Below are positions 1 to 10,781 of a DNA stretch of 64,000 nt, piece after piece (within the stretch, counting starts at the first letter, position 1; each line of letters starts with the position of its first letter). Location: positions 1,364,001-1,428,000 of the forward strand of contig JAUJYN010000028.1 of the NCBI GenBank assembly GCA_030737835.1, in the 5' to 3' direction. Both the position numbers and the translations under genes were made by a program. Below the pieces are notes generated by a model. The model was not told the origin of the DNA. It searched no databases and worked only from the letters and a program-made list of their open reading frames with translations. This DNA is from Acorus gramineus (Eukaryota; Streptophyta; Magnoliopsida; Acorales; Acoraceae).

Positions 1-717
1 AGATGCTCCAGAAATCCAATCCTCTCATCAGCCACTACATCCTTCCCTGCCAGGCTAGGATGCTCCTCCCTCGACCAAGCCTCCCGCTGACGATGATACT
101 CCAAGGTATAGCTTTGGTGTCTTGGGTTTGGTAGAAGAATTGTAATGTATGGCAAATAATTTATGCTTGCTTCTTTTCTTTTGGCTCAGGTGATTATTTT
201 GGTGATGCACAGCCCAAGACTTCTGGATTTGAAGCCTTGGATGGACTTTATGTTCCTTTTACCTGTTTTAGTTTGAGCAATACTCTCCTATTTTCCTTTA
301 GGTGTTCCTTTTTGTTTATGAACAATCTAGGTCTTTCTTTAGTTTGTAGATGGTTTATGTATGTGGACATGGATTTCTAGTTCATGATAATAGTTGCTTG
401 GATTTAGTTTGGTCAATGTGTGTGTATATGTATGTGTGGTGAATGGTTTCATACGGCTTTGGTCTTGTGGGGGGATGAAATTGGTGTATGAATGCATGGG
501 TTGGTATATAATTTTTTGTTTTTGTTGCCGTTTGATTTGTATTTATATTGGTTTTGGGATTGTGTATGTGTATGGAATGTGTATGTACAAGTTTTGGAAA
601 AAAATATTTTTGACAGGTCTTTCAAAGGTTGAATAATTGATTGAATCTGGACTGACAGGAATAGGTGGGGAAGCAAATGAGGGGCGGCTAGTTCTGACTA
701 GCCACCCAAGGTCAGGT
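1..717. other. Unassigned AT-rich flank, probably transposon-derived
   Basis: A short open stretch in the third frame ends at a TAA near 150 and contains an in-frame TAG near 57. It could be the decayed C-terminus of a transposon protein, but I do not recognise it. The rest is T-rich, non-coding sequence. At 682-706 there is an imperfect palindrome of the type GGCGGCTAGTT..ACTAGCCACC. The same motif recurs in the Tat-3 LTR and just after 16417, so 640-717 and 16418 onward were probably one contiguous Tat-like LTR or flank before the LTR at 718 inserted. Confidence 0.35.
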
Positions 718-1325
718 TGTTATGCCTGTGTTATTTGGAGCCATTTCGGTTAAGCCTTGGTCACATCTGGGTCATTCAGGGCCTTTTTCTTTTTTCGATC
801 GGAGTCGCTAAAATTTTGGCTTTTAGCCACCTATGGGAGTTGGAGTACTCTGATTGGAAATCTAACTGCATATTATGGGTCCTGGTACTGTTTTGTACTA
901 CCCATAAAAATTTCATCAAATTCCGGTAACGTTTTAAAAAAATATGCAATTCCAAACCGTATCCGGGTTTTGAGAGTTCCTAGTTGGTCAAATAGTGTGA
1001 GATATTTTGGGGATGTGGTGACCTTTGGTAACCTTACACCCACCTTGCTTAGGGATGAAGAAACCATTGGTTTTTTGATATGTGAGTGGGTGAGCCTAAC
1101 CCTAACCTCACCCCCTTATGGTCACCCCTAGGCACTATTTGGGCATGAAAATGACTTTTTTGCCCTCTCTCTCTCTCCCCCTCTCTCCCGTTTCGTGGAA
1201 CACTTTCCCTCCCTCTCTTATGGCTCTCTTTCTCTCTTTCAAACACTCCGCAAGTGTTTGATTTTATGCCAAGGAGATGAAGATGGAGCAAGAAGAGGAG
1301 GTGCAAGTGCAAGACTAGGTGAGTG

Positions 1326-1431
1326 TGTTATGCCTGTGTCATTTGGAGCCCTCTGATAACTTCTAAAACAAGAGTACTCGGATGGCAATCCTACGACTCA
1401 TCATCTATACGACTAGACTTAAGTTGCTGAC
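1326..1431 (+). other. Collapsed 5' LTR with a 67-bp inversion
   Basis: The first ~29 bp of the LTR (1326-1354) run straight into 1355-1421. That segment is the same 67 bp found at 49447-49513 in copy 2, but inverted relative to the element. The intact element (28363-28450) and copy 2 agree on orientation, so copy 1 is the rearranged one. The rest of the LTR and the primer-binding site are missing. The join falls at CTCTGA, which also occurs in the lost primer-site region, suggesting microhomology. Confidence 0.75.
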
Positions 1432-2847
1432 ATGCCTCCTCGCATCCGTTGACGTGGACGTGACCCCCTGGACCCACCCTTAAGTTGTCGACTGGGTCGA
1501 CTGAATAGGGTCAGTTGTTGGATCCCTTGTGGTGGGATTAAGGCTTGGGTAGGAGATTCCAGCCAGTAGTATGATAGTGATGAATTGGTCACAATTTCTA
1601 AGGTATAGATTGCGTCTCGATAATGGAGCTTCTTTCCCGTGCATTGGTATTGCTGGTAACCATGGAGTTCGCGTGCGGCACCAGTTTCAAGTGTTGAGGA
1701 TGTGGCGTATTGCTCATTAAGGGATGATGTCTTCTTCCAGCCTTCCTACTCAGGATTAAGGGGCCTTGCGTGGTCATCGTTGAGACCCGGGCTAGGGTAC
1801 TCCGTGTTCCTTGTTTGGTTGTCGGGATATCCTATATCGGGACCTCATGGTGCCCTCCCAAGGTTTCTTCTCCCAGTCAAGGAATACCTTTGAAGCATCA
1901 AATTGATGATGGATTTTTCCTCTCACTTGGAAGGTGCTGTAGCGAGTGGTGATGCGTACGATCGGGATTGGGTGCATCCTATTGCAGCTTGGTGGGCGAT
2001 TGCTTGTGGACTGGGTTCCATAGTTGCATCTAGAGTCACTTCGATATATCATTGTGCGTTGTAGCTGCCCGGTTGAGGCCAGAGCCTTGTGAGGTGCTCC
2101 CAGATACTATGCTTGTTGGTGCGCCCATATGGTAGAGATAGTGGGCTTGGGAGGCTACCAGGTAGAGGCCACACCGGGAGAGTGCTACTGGATGATGTCG
2201 AGAGCGTGGACTCCCCGTGATGAATCTGCCCATGGAGTGCAGGATGCTGGAGTTCCAATGGTTATGGTAGGGCGACCTGTCGGTGGCGGCATGTGAAGCA
2301 CAGTTCACGATACTGTCGCGTTTTGCCCCACATTGGTCGCAAATAAGGAGACACGATGCTAGCGTTCGTGATGGGACTCAACCGCCCTATCAGATAGATG
2401 ACGTCGCATAGGCATTGTCGAGGTCCGACGACCCCTTATTGCGTGTCTTGTGGATTAAGTGCGGTTGAGCGGCTTACCAAGCGTGTAAGTGTCATCATGA
2501 GCGCCAGCCATGCTCGAGGAGCAGAATCGGGACTTAATTGTTCATGGTGTTGTTTTGATCTCCCCGTGGAGGTTGAAGATCACTTACCCTTGCCGTGAAT
2601 TGATGATCTATTTGACCAGCTTTGGGAGCGAGTGTCTTCTGTTAGATCAATCTTCGCACAAGGGTACCACAAGTCAGAGATCCGGGAGTTGGACATCCCG
2701 TAGATGGCCTTTCGTGACCGTTCAGGCACTACGAGTTTTAAGTACTGTCGTCGGGGTTGACGAATGCGCTGGATGCCTTCGTGGATCTCAAAAATTTTAT
2801 TGGGCTTCTGTGGACTACTTTGGGGTAGTCTTCATTGAGATTGCTAG
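1432..2847 (+). pseudogene. Scrambled gag/RT-derived interior (part 1)
   Basis: An ATG at 1432 begins a gag start (MPPRIR, then a stop) that corresponds to the MPPRRRMRGRG start of the complete element at 28362. The gag homology soon ends. LTR-like sequence follows at about 1750-1890 and 2130-2225. From about 2560 there is decayed RT sequence that aligns with the [11 protein letters not shown] region of the complete element, but with shifts and stops. Nothing here can encode a working protein. The minus-strand copy at 47995-49433 has the same order of pieces. Part 2 resumes after the solo LTR at 5786. Confidence 0.7.
1750..1890 (+). repeat. LTR-derived module inside an internal domain
   Basis: This stretch (GGGGCCTTGCG..GAGACCCGGGCTAGGG..CGGGACCTCA..CCCTCCCAAGG) is otherwise found inside Tekay-type LTRs at about 4791, 9971, 10152, 37458, 60427 and 63425. 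Here it sits in the internal region in sense orientation. The same misplaced module occurs in copy 2 near 48990-49110 (reverse strand). Confidence 0.75.
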
Positions 2848-3598
2848 TGTTATATATGTGTCACTTTTTGGCCTGCTGGTAACCATTGGAGCATTTTGGC
2901 AGTTTTTGAGTTTTTTCGTTTTTCGATCGGAACCGCAAAATTTTGGACTGTTAGCTATCGTCCTGTGTTTGAGGACTCCGATTGAAAATCTAACTGCATA
3001 TTATGTGTCCTGGTGCCATTCTAAGCCACTCACGAAAATTTCATCGAATTCCGGTACGTTTCAGAATTTCGCAGTTCCGGGGCGTATCCGGGTTTTGACC
3101 GAGCAAGAAGTCATTGGGAGAGTTGACTCGGTCAAAGTGGGCCCATGACTTGGTCAACCCTTTTTGTCTTTTTGTGTGGTTGGGTTGACCCAAGTCAAAT
3201 CCCACTTAAAACCCACTTAAACCTAATTAATCAAGCCTTAACCCTAGTTAACCCTAATTAAGGGGTGTTGACTTATTTAAGTCGGTAGCAAATGTTGCCT
3301 TGCACTATTCATCATCTTCTCAAAATAGATTTCTCTCTCCCCCTCTCTCTTTTTCTTAGATTTGAGCCACCTAGGGTGCTTGAACCTTAAAAGTAAAAGC
3401 ATAGAAAGGTTAGATCCGGTCCCGATCTATCTACCGGTAGTTTCGGATTTGAATTTCGAGGTGTTTAGCCCCCTCTTACCCCCTCTCTTCTCCTCAGATT
3501 TTGGCCCTTCCTTGGCTAGGAGGAGATCTTGGTGGTGGAAGGCTTTGGGGAGGCATTTCGGTGCACGAAGAGCTTCCGGTTCCCTCTCCTTCCTTTGG

Positions 3599-5437
3599 GT
3601 AAGCTCTCTTTCCTTCCTTTTCTTGCTTAGATGCTTGTTAGGAGGGTGGATTTGGGTGTTGGTGGCTGTGGGGGGGGGGGGTGATTGGTGGCTGTTGGGG
3701 GCCATTGGTGGCCGGATAGAGGAGCTAGGGTGGCTCGGGCAGGGTGGTTGTCTGTCCCAGGCAGGATGGCAGCTCAGGCAGCAGCACAGGCGCAGCAGGC
3801 GGAGCAGCTGGCAGGGCGCGCGCGTGCGTGCGCGTTTGCGTGCGCGCGGGCGTGCGCTCGGGTGGAGCTGGAGGGCGTGCTGGGCGCGCGTGCTGGGCGC
3901 TGGGCGCGGGTGTGCTGGGCGCTGGTCGTGCGCGATGGGGCGCTGTGTGCAGGGCACCGTGCGGGGGCGTGCGCGCGGAGCGTTGCGCAGAGGCGCAGGC
4001 GCGCTGTGCGCGCGCGGCGAGTCGGTGGAGTGCTGGGTGAGCCGGTGGTGCGCGCGGGGTGCGCGCGGAGCCAGGCGAGGGCAGCGGAGGTGTGCGCGGG
4101 GTGAGGCGCTGGGCGCGCGGGGCGTGCGGTGTGCGCGCGGGCTGCTGCGCTGGGGCGCAGTGAGCGCGCGGTGCACCCGAGGAGCTCGGTAGCGTGTCCA
4201 GGCGTGCGGGCAGGGGCCCGGCGGTGCGCCTGGGTGCGCGGGCTGAGGCGCGGCGGTGCATCCGGGGGCGGGTGGCCGTGCGGGTGGTTGCCGGGGGTGC
4301 GGGAGTGAGTCGGGGTGCTCGGGCTAGCGTGCGTACGGGCCGTATGTACGTTTGCCCGAGTGTTGGGTATTTATTTGTGTATTTTTGAGTATTTTGTAGT
4401 ATTTGTGTATTTTACTCACCGGGTTGATTACCCTGTCTTGCAGATCTTGACGGACGGTCGCGCGACGACCCGGTTACCGGTGAGTGGGACAACCCAACCC
4501 AGTTGGGAGATGTTATATGCACTTGGGTGTATACCGTCCTCCCCTGGGGCAGCATAGTTGATATTAACTGTTATATGTAATCCATGCAAGCATGATTAAT
4601 GTGTAGAATGCATGCCATCCTAGACTTGTATGTTAGGGACTTGCACCCTTAGGATATGTGTATGAGCCGTGCATCCTGTCACCTCGTTATCATGCTAGGA
4701 AAGCCTCGACCTATGCATGCGTCCTATTAGTTTGATTTATTAAATTAAATGCAGACTTAAGATATTTTTAGCATGCCTTGGGGAATATTAAGGGGGCCTT
4801 GCGAGGTCAACATTGAGACCCGGGCTAGGGTACTCCGTGTTCCTTGTTTGGTTGGCGGGATGTCCTATATCGGGACCTCAAGTTGCCCTCCCAAGGTTTC
4901 TTTTCCTCATTATTATCTTATGTATTCCCCGCATCTTGGTTATGCGCGCTGGTGGAATTCTGAAGAATTCAAGACATTAGAGTTGTAGAGATGTGTTGTC
5001 AGCGGATCCAAGTGGATCATATGCGATGGATAGGCTGTTCTGTTCCCTTCGTTGGATCCGTGTAGAGACTACCTCAGCGTTAGAAAGGTCATCCCGTGCA
5101 GGGGCTCCCATCAGTAGGCACCTCCTGATTTTGTAGACGGACTGTGCTGAATGTGGGAGTGGCCAAACGGCCTACGGAGTGGGGAGAGACTATCGGTGGA
5201 CCAAGGGTGACCAACAGCCTAGTCAGTCCCAATAGCCTATGTCACCAGTTGAGGGGTGAGGGTGTGTTTTTTATGCCATTTTGAGGCTAGTGACTTGATT
5301 AAATGTGGTTAATATAAACTGTGATGCATGGGTTGTGCTATTCACTGAGCGTGTGGCTCACCCCTCGCATAATATTTTCTTCAGTGATTACCGAGGCGGA
5401 CTTGAAGGAGGAGCTTCCCGAGCGACTACACCAGTAG
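3599..5437 (+). other. Candidate two-intron splice module in LTR A1
   Basis: A donor GGTAAG is at 3598, an acceptor TTGCAG ends at 4443, a 36-nt exon-like segment spans 4444-4479, a donor GGTGAGTG follows, and an acceptor TTCAG ends at 5384. A 3' segment from 5385 is open to TAG 5435-5437. Spliced in one frame, the last two segments read DLDGRSRDDPVT then VITEADLKEELPERLHQ-stop. The same arrangement is visible in the other LTRs. No ATG is seen in the matching frame of the upstream segment, and the first intron would be unusually GC-rich, so splicing is a hypothesis. Confidence 0.4.
3640..4345 (+). repeat. CpG-rich tract of solo LTR A1
   Basis: The sequence is dominated by GCGCGC, GTGCGCG and GGGCGTGCGC strings, preceded by GGT-rich repeats and a run of 12 G at about 3669-3680. 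Long open frames cross it on both strands in several phases because stop codons are rare at this composition. They are Arg/Ala/Gly/Pro-rich and not conserved, so I do not call them genes. Confidence 0.9.
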
Positions 5438-5785
5438 CGGAGTAGGGCCACGTCCCTCGAGTTTTTGAGGCCATCAGCATCCTTCCGTTTTATTGTATGT
5501 ATATATTTCTGTGCTTGGGCACCCAGTTTGGATTGTATTTGAGAGTATGTGGATATATTGGCTCTCACAGGACATATGATTATGTATCGAGTCTGTAAAC
5601 TGTTGTTGATTTACAGATTCAGTCTTTTGCTTCCGCTTTGCTGTGTATACATCATGTCAGCCTCTTTATTGTCTGTGTTGTCTTTTTAGCTGTTGTTCAT
5701 GGTATATTATTGATCTCCTGTATTGACTGCTGATATCATGTATACCCTTGCCGCGTCCCGGGGACGGCCGCCCTGGGGCTTGACA

Positions 5786-6983
5786 GCTAGTAGTGCGATG
5801 AAAAGGTGATGTGGGTGACCTTGTTTCCCCAGGTTGGCATGCCCTCAGGCAAAGTTCGAGAATCATCATTGAGTGAAAAGCGTCAGTCCATCGAGATTCC
5901 TCAGTGGATGTGGGAGTGGGTTATCAGGGATTGTTGCGGACTCGCTAATGTCACGTTCGGGTCACGACGCCTTCTAGGTGATCATTGATCGACTGACTAA
6001 GTCTGCGCTTCCCTCCCTAATCCGACTGATTGAGTCTCTGGATGCCTTGACGTGGGTTTCCACCTTCGCGATTGTTCGTCTTCATGGCACTCTAGTCGGC
6101 GCTATTTTTGGTTGAGACGCGAGGGTTACTTTGAGATTGTGGCGCAGCCTTGGCGGGCTTTGGTGCGAGCCTCCATTCAAGTATAGCGTTTCATCGCCGA
6201 TGGGCAGCCGGGCAAAGAGGACAATTCAGAACTTGGAGGACATGCTAAGTGCCTACGTGCTCGATGATGAGGGTAGTTGAGTGAGGCACCACCCATTTGT
6301 TGGGGTATGCCTGCAAGACGACTGCCATTCGAGCATCCATGTGGATCTGTGAAAGGCACTCTATAGGCGCAGTTTATACCTCCCTTGTGTTGGGACGGTT
6401 TAGGAGTGCCAGTTGGAGGGGCCATAAGTCAGTTATTTGACCTTGCGGTGGCCAGGTTGGTTCGTGTGTGCATCTGCACCTCCCAGAACCGACAGAAGGG
6501 CTACGCAGGTCATCGTCACCAGGAGCTTACCTTTGGGTTTGGCGATCATATTTTTGAGAAGGTGTCCTGGTTTAAGGGCACCCTCTGTTTCGATGTTCGG
6601 GGCAAGCTGAGTTGGCTCTTTAATGGGATTGTTTCTCGTCATTGAGTGGATTGGGGAGGTGGCTTATCATGTAGCCTTTCCCCCACAGCTGGCTCATGCC
6701 CACGACGTCGTCCTTGTCTCATGGCCGAGGCGTTATGTCCAAGATCCTGCTCATGTCACTCTGTTCGACCGTCTCATTCTTGAGATGGATTTGTCGTTTG
6801 TGGAGCAGTGGATCGAGGTCAGAGACCAGCATGAGAAAAGGCTCCACGCTAAGACCGTTCCTTTGATTATAGTGTGTTAGTATCGCCAGTCTGGTGCAAA
6901 GACCACTTGGGAGCAAAAGGTCTATGCATGATACTTTCGGTCTTCCCTTTGGGTTTCCTTAAATTTCGAGGACTAAATTTCCT
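5786..6983 (+). pseudogene. Decayed integrase/chromodomain end of copy 1 (part 2)
   Basis: This resumes the interior after the solo LTR. Around 5880-6180 it matches the integrase region of the complete element (the EIPQW..W start, then a disrupted DRLTKSA-like block). Around 6640-6930 a better preserved frame reads LSFVEQWIEVRDQHEKRL..KTVPL, followed by TTWEQ. This corresponds to the LSFVEQPIKILDRREK..EATW tail at 23719-23907, the chromodomain-like C-terminus typical of Tekay/Del integrases. Many stops and shifts are present, so it is not functional. Confidence 0.65.
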
Positions 6984-6996
6984 AAGGGGGGAAGAA
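6984..6996 (+). other. Polypurine tract of copy 1
   Basis: AAGGGGGGAAGAA lies directly before the TG of the 3' LTR at 6997. The complete element has the identical tract (23670-23682, minus strand). It would prime plus-strand DNA synthesis during reverse transcription. Confidence 0.85.
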
Positions 6997-7928
6997 TGTT
7001 ATGCCTGTGTCATTTGGAGCGCTCTGATTGAAAATTTGGCTACATAATTTTTCTCCTCGAAGTTATGTATTTCCAATTTGGTATTTGGATTTGATTTTGT
7101 TAAAATCCAAGATGAAGAAGTTTAAATATGAGTTTATTATGAGATGCTCAGTTTCGAGTTAGCTTTCATACAAAAGTGGAATTAGATTAACTGGATTCAT
7201 GTAGTAAAAGTTATGGGTATTTTTCCAAGTATACCCCGGGGATGAAAAATTCTGGCAGCAGCCCTGTTCAATGTTTAGCTCTAATTTCGGAATAGCTAGA
7301 GGGATTATTTGATCGTGGCATAAACATAAAAGTTGTAGATAATCTTCTTGGCTTTCCAACGGACTTTGAATTGTGCAATTCGGAGCTATATTGAGGAAGT
7401 TATGGCTGTTATAGTGAAGCATGTACAGAATTTCTAGTCAAGGACGACTTAGTCATTTGATCCCTCTTTTAGATATTTATGTGCCAAAATATCTCTCTCT
7501 CTCTCTCTCTCTCTCCCTCCCACTCCCAACGTGGGATTCTTGGCTCTCTCTTCCTCTCTTTCAACCCCCTCCAAGTGTTTGTATTATCTCCTCAAAGAGA
7601 AGTGAAGGAGAAGGTGAAGAAGGAAGCACAAGAAGGTTTGTGTGGGTGTGTTGTGTTGTTGATCATGTTATATTTGTGTCACTTTTAGCCTGCTGGTAAC
7701 TGTTGGAGCGTTCTGGTAGTTTTTCATTTTTTTTTCAGTTTTCGATCGGAACCGCTAATTTTTGGACTGTTAGCTATCGTCCTGAGTTAGAGGACTCCGA
7801 TTGGAAATCTAACTGCATATTTGGTGTCCTGGTGCCATTTTAAGCCTCTCAGAAAAATTTCATCGAATTCCGGTAACGTTCCCGAAATTTCACTGTTCCG
7901 GGGCGTATCTGGGTTTTTAAGTCGCACA

Positions 7929-7937
7929 CTATATAAA
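7929..7937 (+). promoter_or_regulatory. TATA box of solo LTR A2
   Basis: CTATATAAA lies about 30 bp upstream of the conserved CACTATTCATCATC string, which is followed by a CT-rich leader. The same layout occurs at 59078-59087 and 62620-62629, so transcription probably starts near 7960. Confidence 0.65.
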
Positions 7938-8399
7938 TGAGATCTAATTTTCGAGTAGCACTATTCATCATCCCTACCACTTGGATTTTCTCTCTCCCCT
8001 CTCTCCTTTTCTCACTTTTGAGCCCCCTAGGCCCCTCAAACCTAAAAACCTAAAGCATAGGAAGTGTAGATCGGGTCCCGATCTACACCCCGGTGCTCTC
8101 AAATCCGGATTCCGGCGAGATTTGCCCCTCCGTCCGCCCTCTCTTCTCCTCTGTTTTGGCCCATTTCGGAGGTGGGAGTAGATCCGGGTGTTGGAAGCCC
8201 TTTGGGAGAGGTTTCGGTGCGCGGAGAGCAACCGGACATCTCTTCCTCCCCTTGGTAAGCCTCTTTTCCCTCTCTTTCTTGCTTAGATGTATGCTAGGAG
8301 GGTGGAAATGGGGTTGGGGGGAGGTTGGCGGCGGTGGGTGGCCGTCGGAGGGCTGTGGGAGGCGGTCGGAGGCTGTGGTGGTGGTCGGAGGTGGTTGGT

Positions 8400-9520
8400 A
8401 GAGGAGCTCGGGCTGGCAGGCTTGCAGCTCGGGCTGGCGGGCTGCTGTCTCGGGCAGGGCAGCAGCGCAGGCGCAGGGGTTGGCGCGGGCGCGCGCGCGT
8501 GTACGCGCTGGCGTGCGCGCGTGCGTGCGCTTGGGCGGTGCTGGGGGCCAGCAGGGCTGGGCGTGCGGGCGTTCGGCTGGCGCTGGAGGCCAGCAGGGCT
8601 GGGCGTGCGCGCCGGGCAGGCTGGCAGGGCTAGCTCGGGTAGGCTGGGAGCAAGTGCACTAGGTTGCCGGGCGCGCGAGCGCGTGCGCGCGGGTGCGCGC
8701 GCGGGCGTGCGCTCGGGGGGTGCAGGGAGATGCGTGCGGGTAGGCTGGCTAGGCTGTGCGCGGTGGCAGGCCGGGTGAGCAGGCTGGGCGCGCAGGCGAG
8801 CAGGGCAGGGGCGCTCGGGCATCAGGCGGGTAGTGCCCCGGGCGTGCAGGCGAGCGGTGCTCGGGCCACTCGGCGACGCGCGCAGGCAGGCAACGCGGGC
8901 AGGCTGGCAGGCGCGCTGGGCGCGTGCTGCCAGGCGCGCTAGGCGCGTGTTGTCGGGCGTGCACGTGGGCGCTGGGTGAGGGTCCCGGGTGCTGGGCGCT
9001 GGGTCGCGGGTACCGGGTGCTGGTCGAGGGTGCTGGGCGCTGGGGCGCAGGGCGCTGGGCACCGCTGTGGGGCGTGCCCGCGGGGCGCTGGGAAGAGGCA
9101 GGCGTGCGCGCGGTGTGGGAACTGGTGGTGCGCGCGGAGTGCGGGCGGGGCGGAGCTGGCGGTGCGCGCGGGGTGCGCGCGGGGCGTGCGGCGTGCTCGC
9201 GTGGTGTGCGCGGGGAGCGCGGGGGTGCGCGCGGGGCGGAGCTGGCGGTGCGCGCGGGGTGCGCGCGGGGCGTGCTGCGTGCTCGCGTGGTGTGCGCGGG
9301 GAGCGCGGGGGTGCGCGCGGGCTGCTGCGGCGGGTCGCAGTGGGCGCGGTGCACCGGGTGGCTCGGCCGCGGGTCCAGGGCGGCGGGCAGGGGCCCGGCG
9401 GCGCCTGGGCGCGCGGGCTGAGGCGCGGCGGCGCACCCGAGGGGTCGGGTGGCCGTGCGGGTGGTTGCCGGTGGTGCGGTGGTAGCCGGAGTGCTCGGGC
9501 TAGCGTGCGTGCAGGTCGTA
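8400..9520 (+). repeat. CpG-rich tract of solo LTR A2
   Basis: This is the longest of the ten CpG tracts here, about 1.1 kb of GCGCGC/GTGCGCG-type sequence. It contains a 42-bp spaced duplication around 8548/8590 and a clear 86-bp tandem pair at 9151-9322. Confidence 0.9.
9151..9322 (+). repeat. 86-bp tandem duplication in the CpG tract
   Basis: Two adjacent, almost identical units start CGGAGCTGGCGGTGCGCGCG at 9151 and 9237. It shows how these tracts can lengthen by local duplication. Confidence 0.85.
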
Positions 9521-9970
9521 TGCACGTTTGCCTGAGTGTTAGGTGTTTAGTTGTGGGTTTTGTATGTTTGGGTATTTTTAGAGTATTTATGTATTGTTCT
9601 CACCATATTGAATGTTTGTCTTGCAGATCTGGACGGACGATCGCGCGACGACCCAGATACCGGTGAGTGGGACAATCCAACCCAGAAGAGAGGCGTTATA
9701 TGCACTTGGGCGTATACCGACCTCTCCTGGGGCACCGTGGATTATATTAACCTGTAGTAATATGTATTGCATGTGAGCATGATTTTAAATACAGAATGCA
9801 TGCTACCCTAGGCTTTTATGTTAGGGACTTGCACCCATAGGATAGGTGTGAGAGCCATGCACCATGTCCCCCTGTTTTCATGTTAGGAAACCTCGGCCTA
9901 TGCATGCGTCCTACTAGTTTATTTATTAAATTAAATGCTAGTGTATGTTAAATCGCATGCCTTAGATAAT

Positions 9971-10330
9971 ATTATAGGGAGGAGCCTTGCGAGGTCAACA
10001 TTGAGACCCGTGTTAGGGTACTCCGTGTTCCTTGTTTGGTTGTCGGGATGTCCTGTATCGGGACCTCATGCTACCCTCCCAAGGTTTCTAGTCCCAATAA
10101 TATTATAAATAATGTTGTACGATTGGTATGTTTATTAGCATGTTAGTGAATATTATAGGGGAGGGGCCTTGCGAGGACAGCGGTGAGACCCGGGTTAGGG
10201 TACTCCGTGTTCCTTGTTTGGTTGTCGGGGTATCCTATAACGGGAACTCACGCCGCCCTCCCGAGTTCTTTCCCCCAATGATATTACAACCTTGCTTTTA
10301 TTGTACTTATTTCCCCGCATCGTGGTTATG
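9971..10330 (+). repeat. 181-bp tandem duplication in LTR A2
   Basis: Units starting ATTATAGGG..GAGG..CCTTGCGAGG at 9971 and 10152 each carry the GAGACCCG..TACTCCGTGTTCC..GGGA module. Other LTRs here carry the module once. Confidence 0.75.
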
Positions 10331-10650
10331 CGCCCTGGAGGAACTCTGAAGAGTTCATGACATTTGAGTTGTAGAGATGTGTTGTTGGCGGATCCAAGTG
10401 GATCATATGCGTATGGATAGGCTGTTCTGTTCTCTTCGTTGGATCCGGTAGAGACTGCCCCAGCGTTAGAAAGGCCATCCTTCGGAGGACCCACATCAGT
10501 AGGCGCCTCCCGATTTTTGTGACGGACTGTGCTGAAGTTGTGGGTGGAGACCAAGTGGCCTACGGAGTGGAGGAGAGACTATCGGTGGACCAAGGGTGAC
10601 CAACAGCCTAGTCAGTCCCAAAATCCTATGTCACCCGTGGTAGGGTGAGG

Positions 10651-10686
10651 GTGAGGGTGTAGTGGGTTGGCGATGAGCGACCTACT
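10651..10686 (+). promoter_or_regulatory. G-run and hairpin element, first copy in LTR A2
   Basis: GGGTGAGGGTGAGGGTG is followed by arms AGTGGGT (10661-10667) and ACCTACT (10680-10686). The stem holds with one G-U pair. It corresponds to the hairpin at the same place in other LTRs. Confidence 0.5.
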
Positions 10687-10739
10687 GGATTTGTGAATGG
10701 ATGATTATCAGTCCCAATAGCCTATGTCACCCATTGATG

Positions 10740-10781
10740 GGTGAGGGTGAGGGTGTGGTGGTTCGGCGAAGTACGAACCAC
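10740..10781 (+). promoter_or_regulatory. G-run and hairpin element, second copy in LTR A2
   Basis: The G-run is followed by a perfect 8-bp stem, GTGGTTCG (10758-10765) with CGAACCAC (10774-10781). Compared with the usual GTGGGTCG/CGACCCAC, both arms have changed at the paired position. That is a compensatory change. Confidence 0.6.

Larger units (their letters stand above)
2848..5785 (+). mobile_element. Tekay-type solo LTR (A1)
   Basis: A 2938-bp LTR begins TGTTATATATGTGTC and ends GGGGCTTGACA. It has a perfect TSD, GCTAG, at 2843-2847 and 5786-5790. The uninterrupted site is visible in copy 2 (about 47995-48005, minus). Internal landmarks, in order: a TATTTAA box near 3275, a CT-rich leader at about 3330-3360, a splice-donor-like GGTAAG at 3598, the CpG tract, a constant 36-nt segment at 4444-4479, and a TAG-terminated frame ending at 5437. 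No internal domain is attached. Confidence 0.9.

Noticed and set aside
394-676. Small frames in the T-rich flank on both strands
   Set aside because: Low-complexity Cys/Val/Phe-rich translation of T/G-rich DNA with no support.
3362-4192. Long open frame (276 aa) and overlapping frames on both strands rich in Arg, Ala and Gly
   Set aside because: It lies across the CpG tract, where stop codons are rare by composition. Equally long frames occur in other phases and on the opposite strand, and the sequence is not conserved between LTR copies.
8283-9666. Several overlapping frames of 165-260 aa on both strands
   Set aside because: Same composition artefact in the A2 CpG tract. They lengthen only because of the 86-bp duplication.
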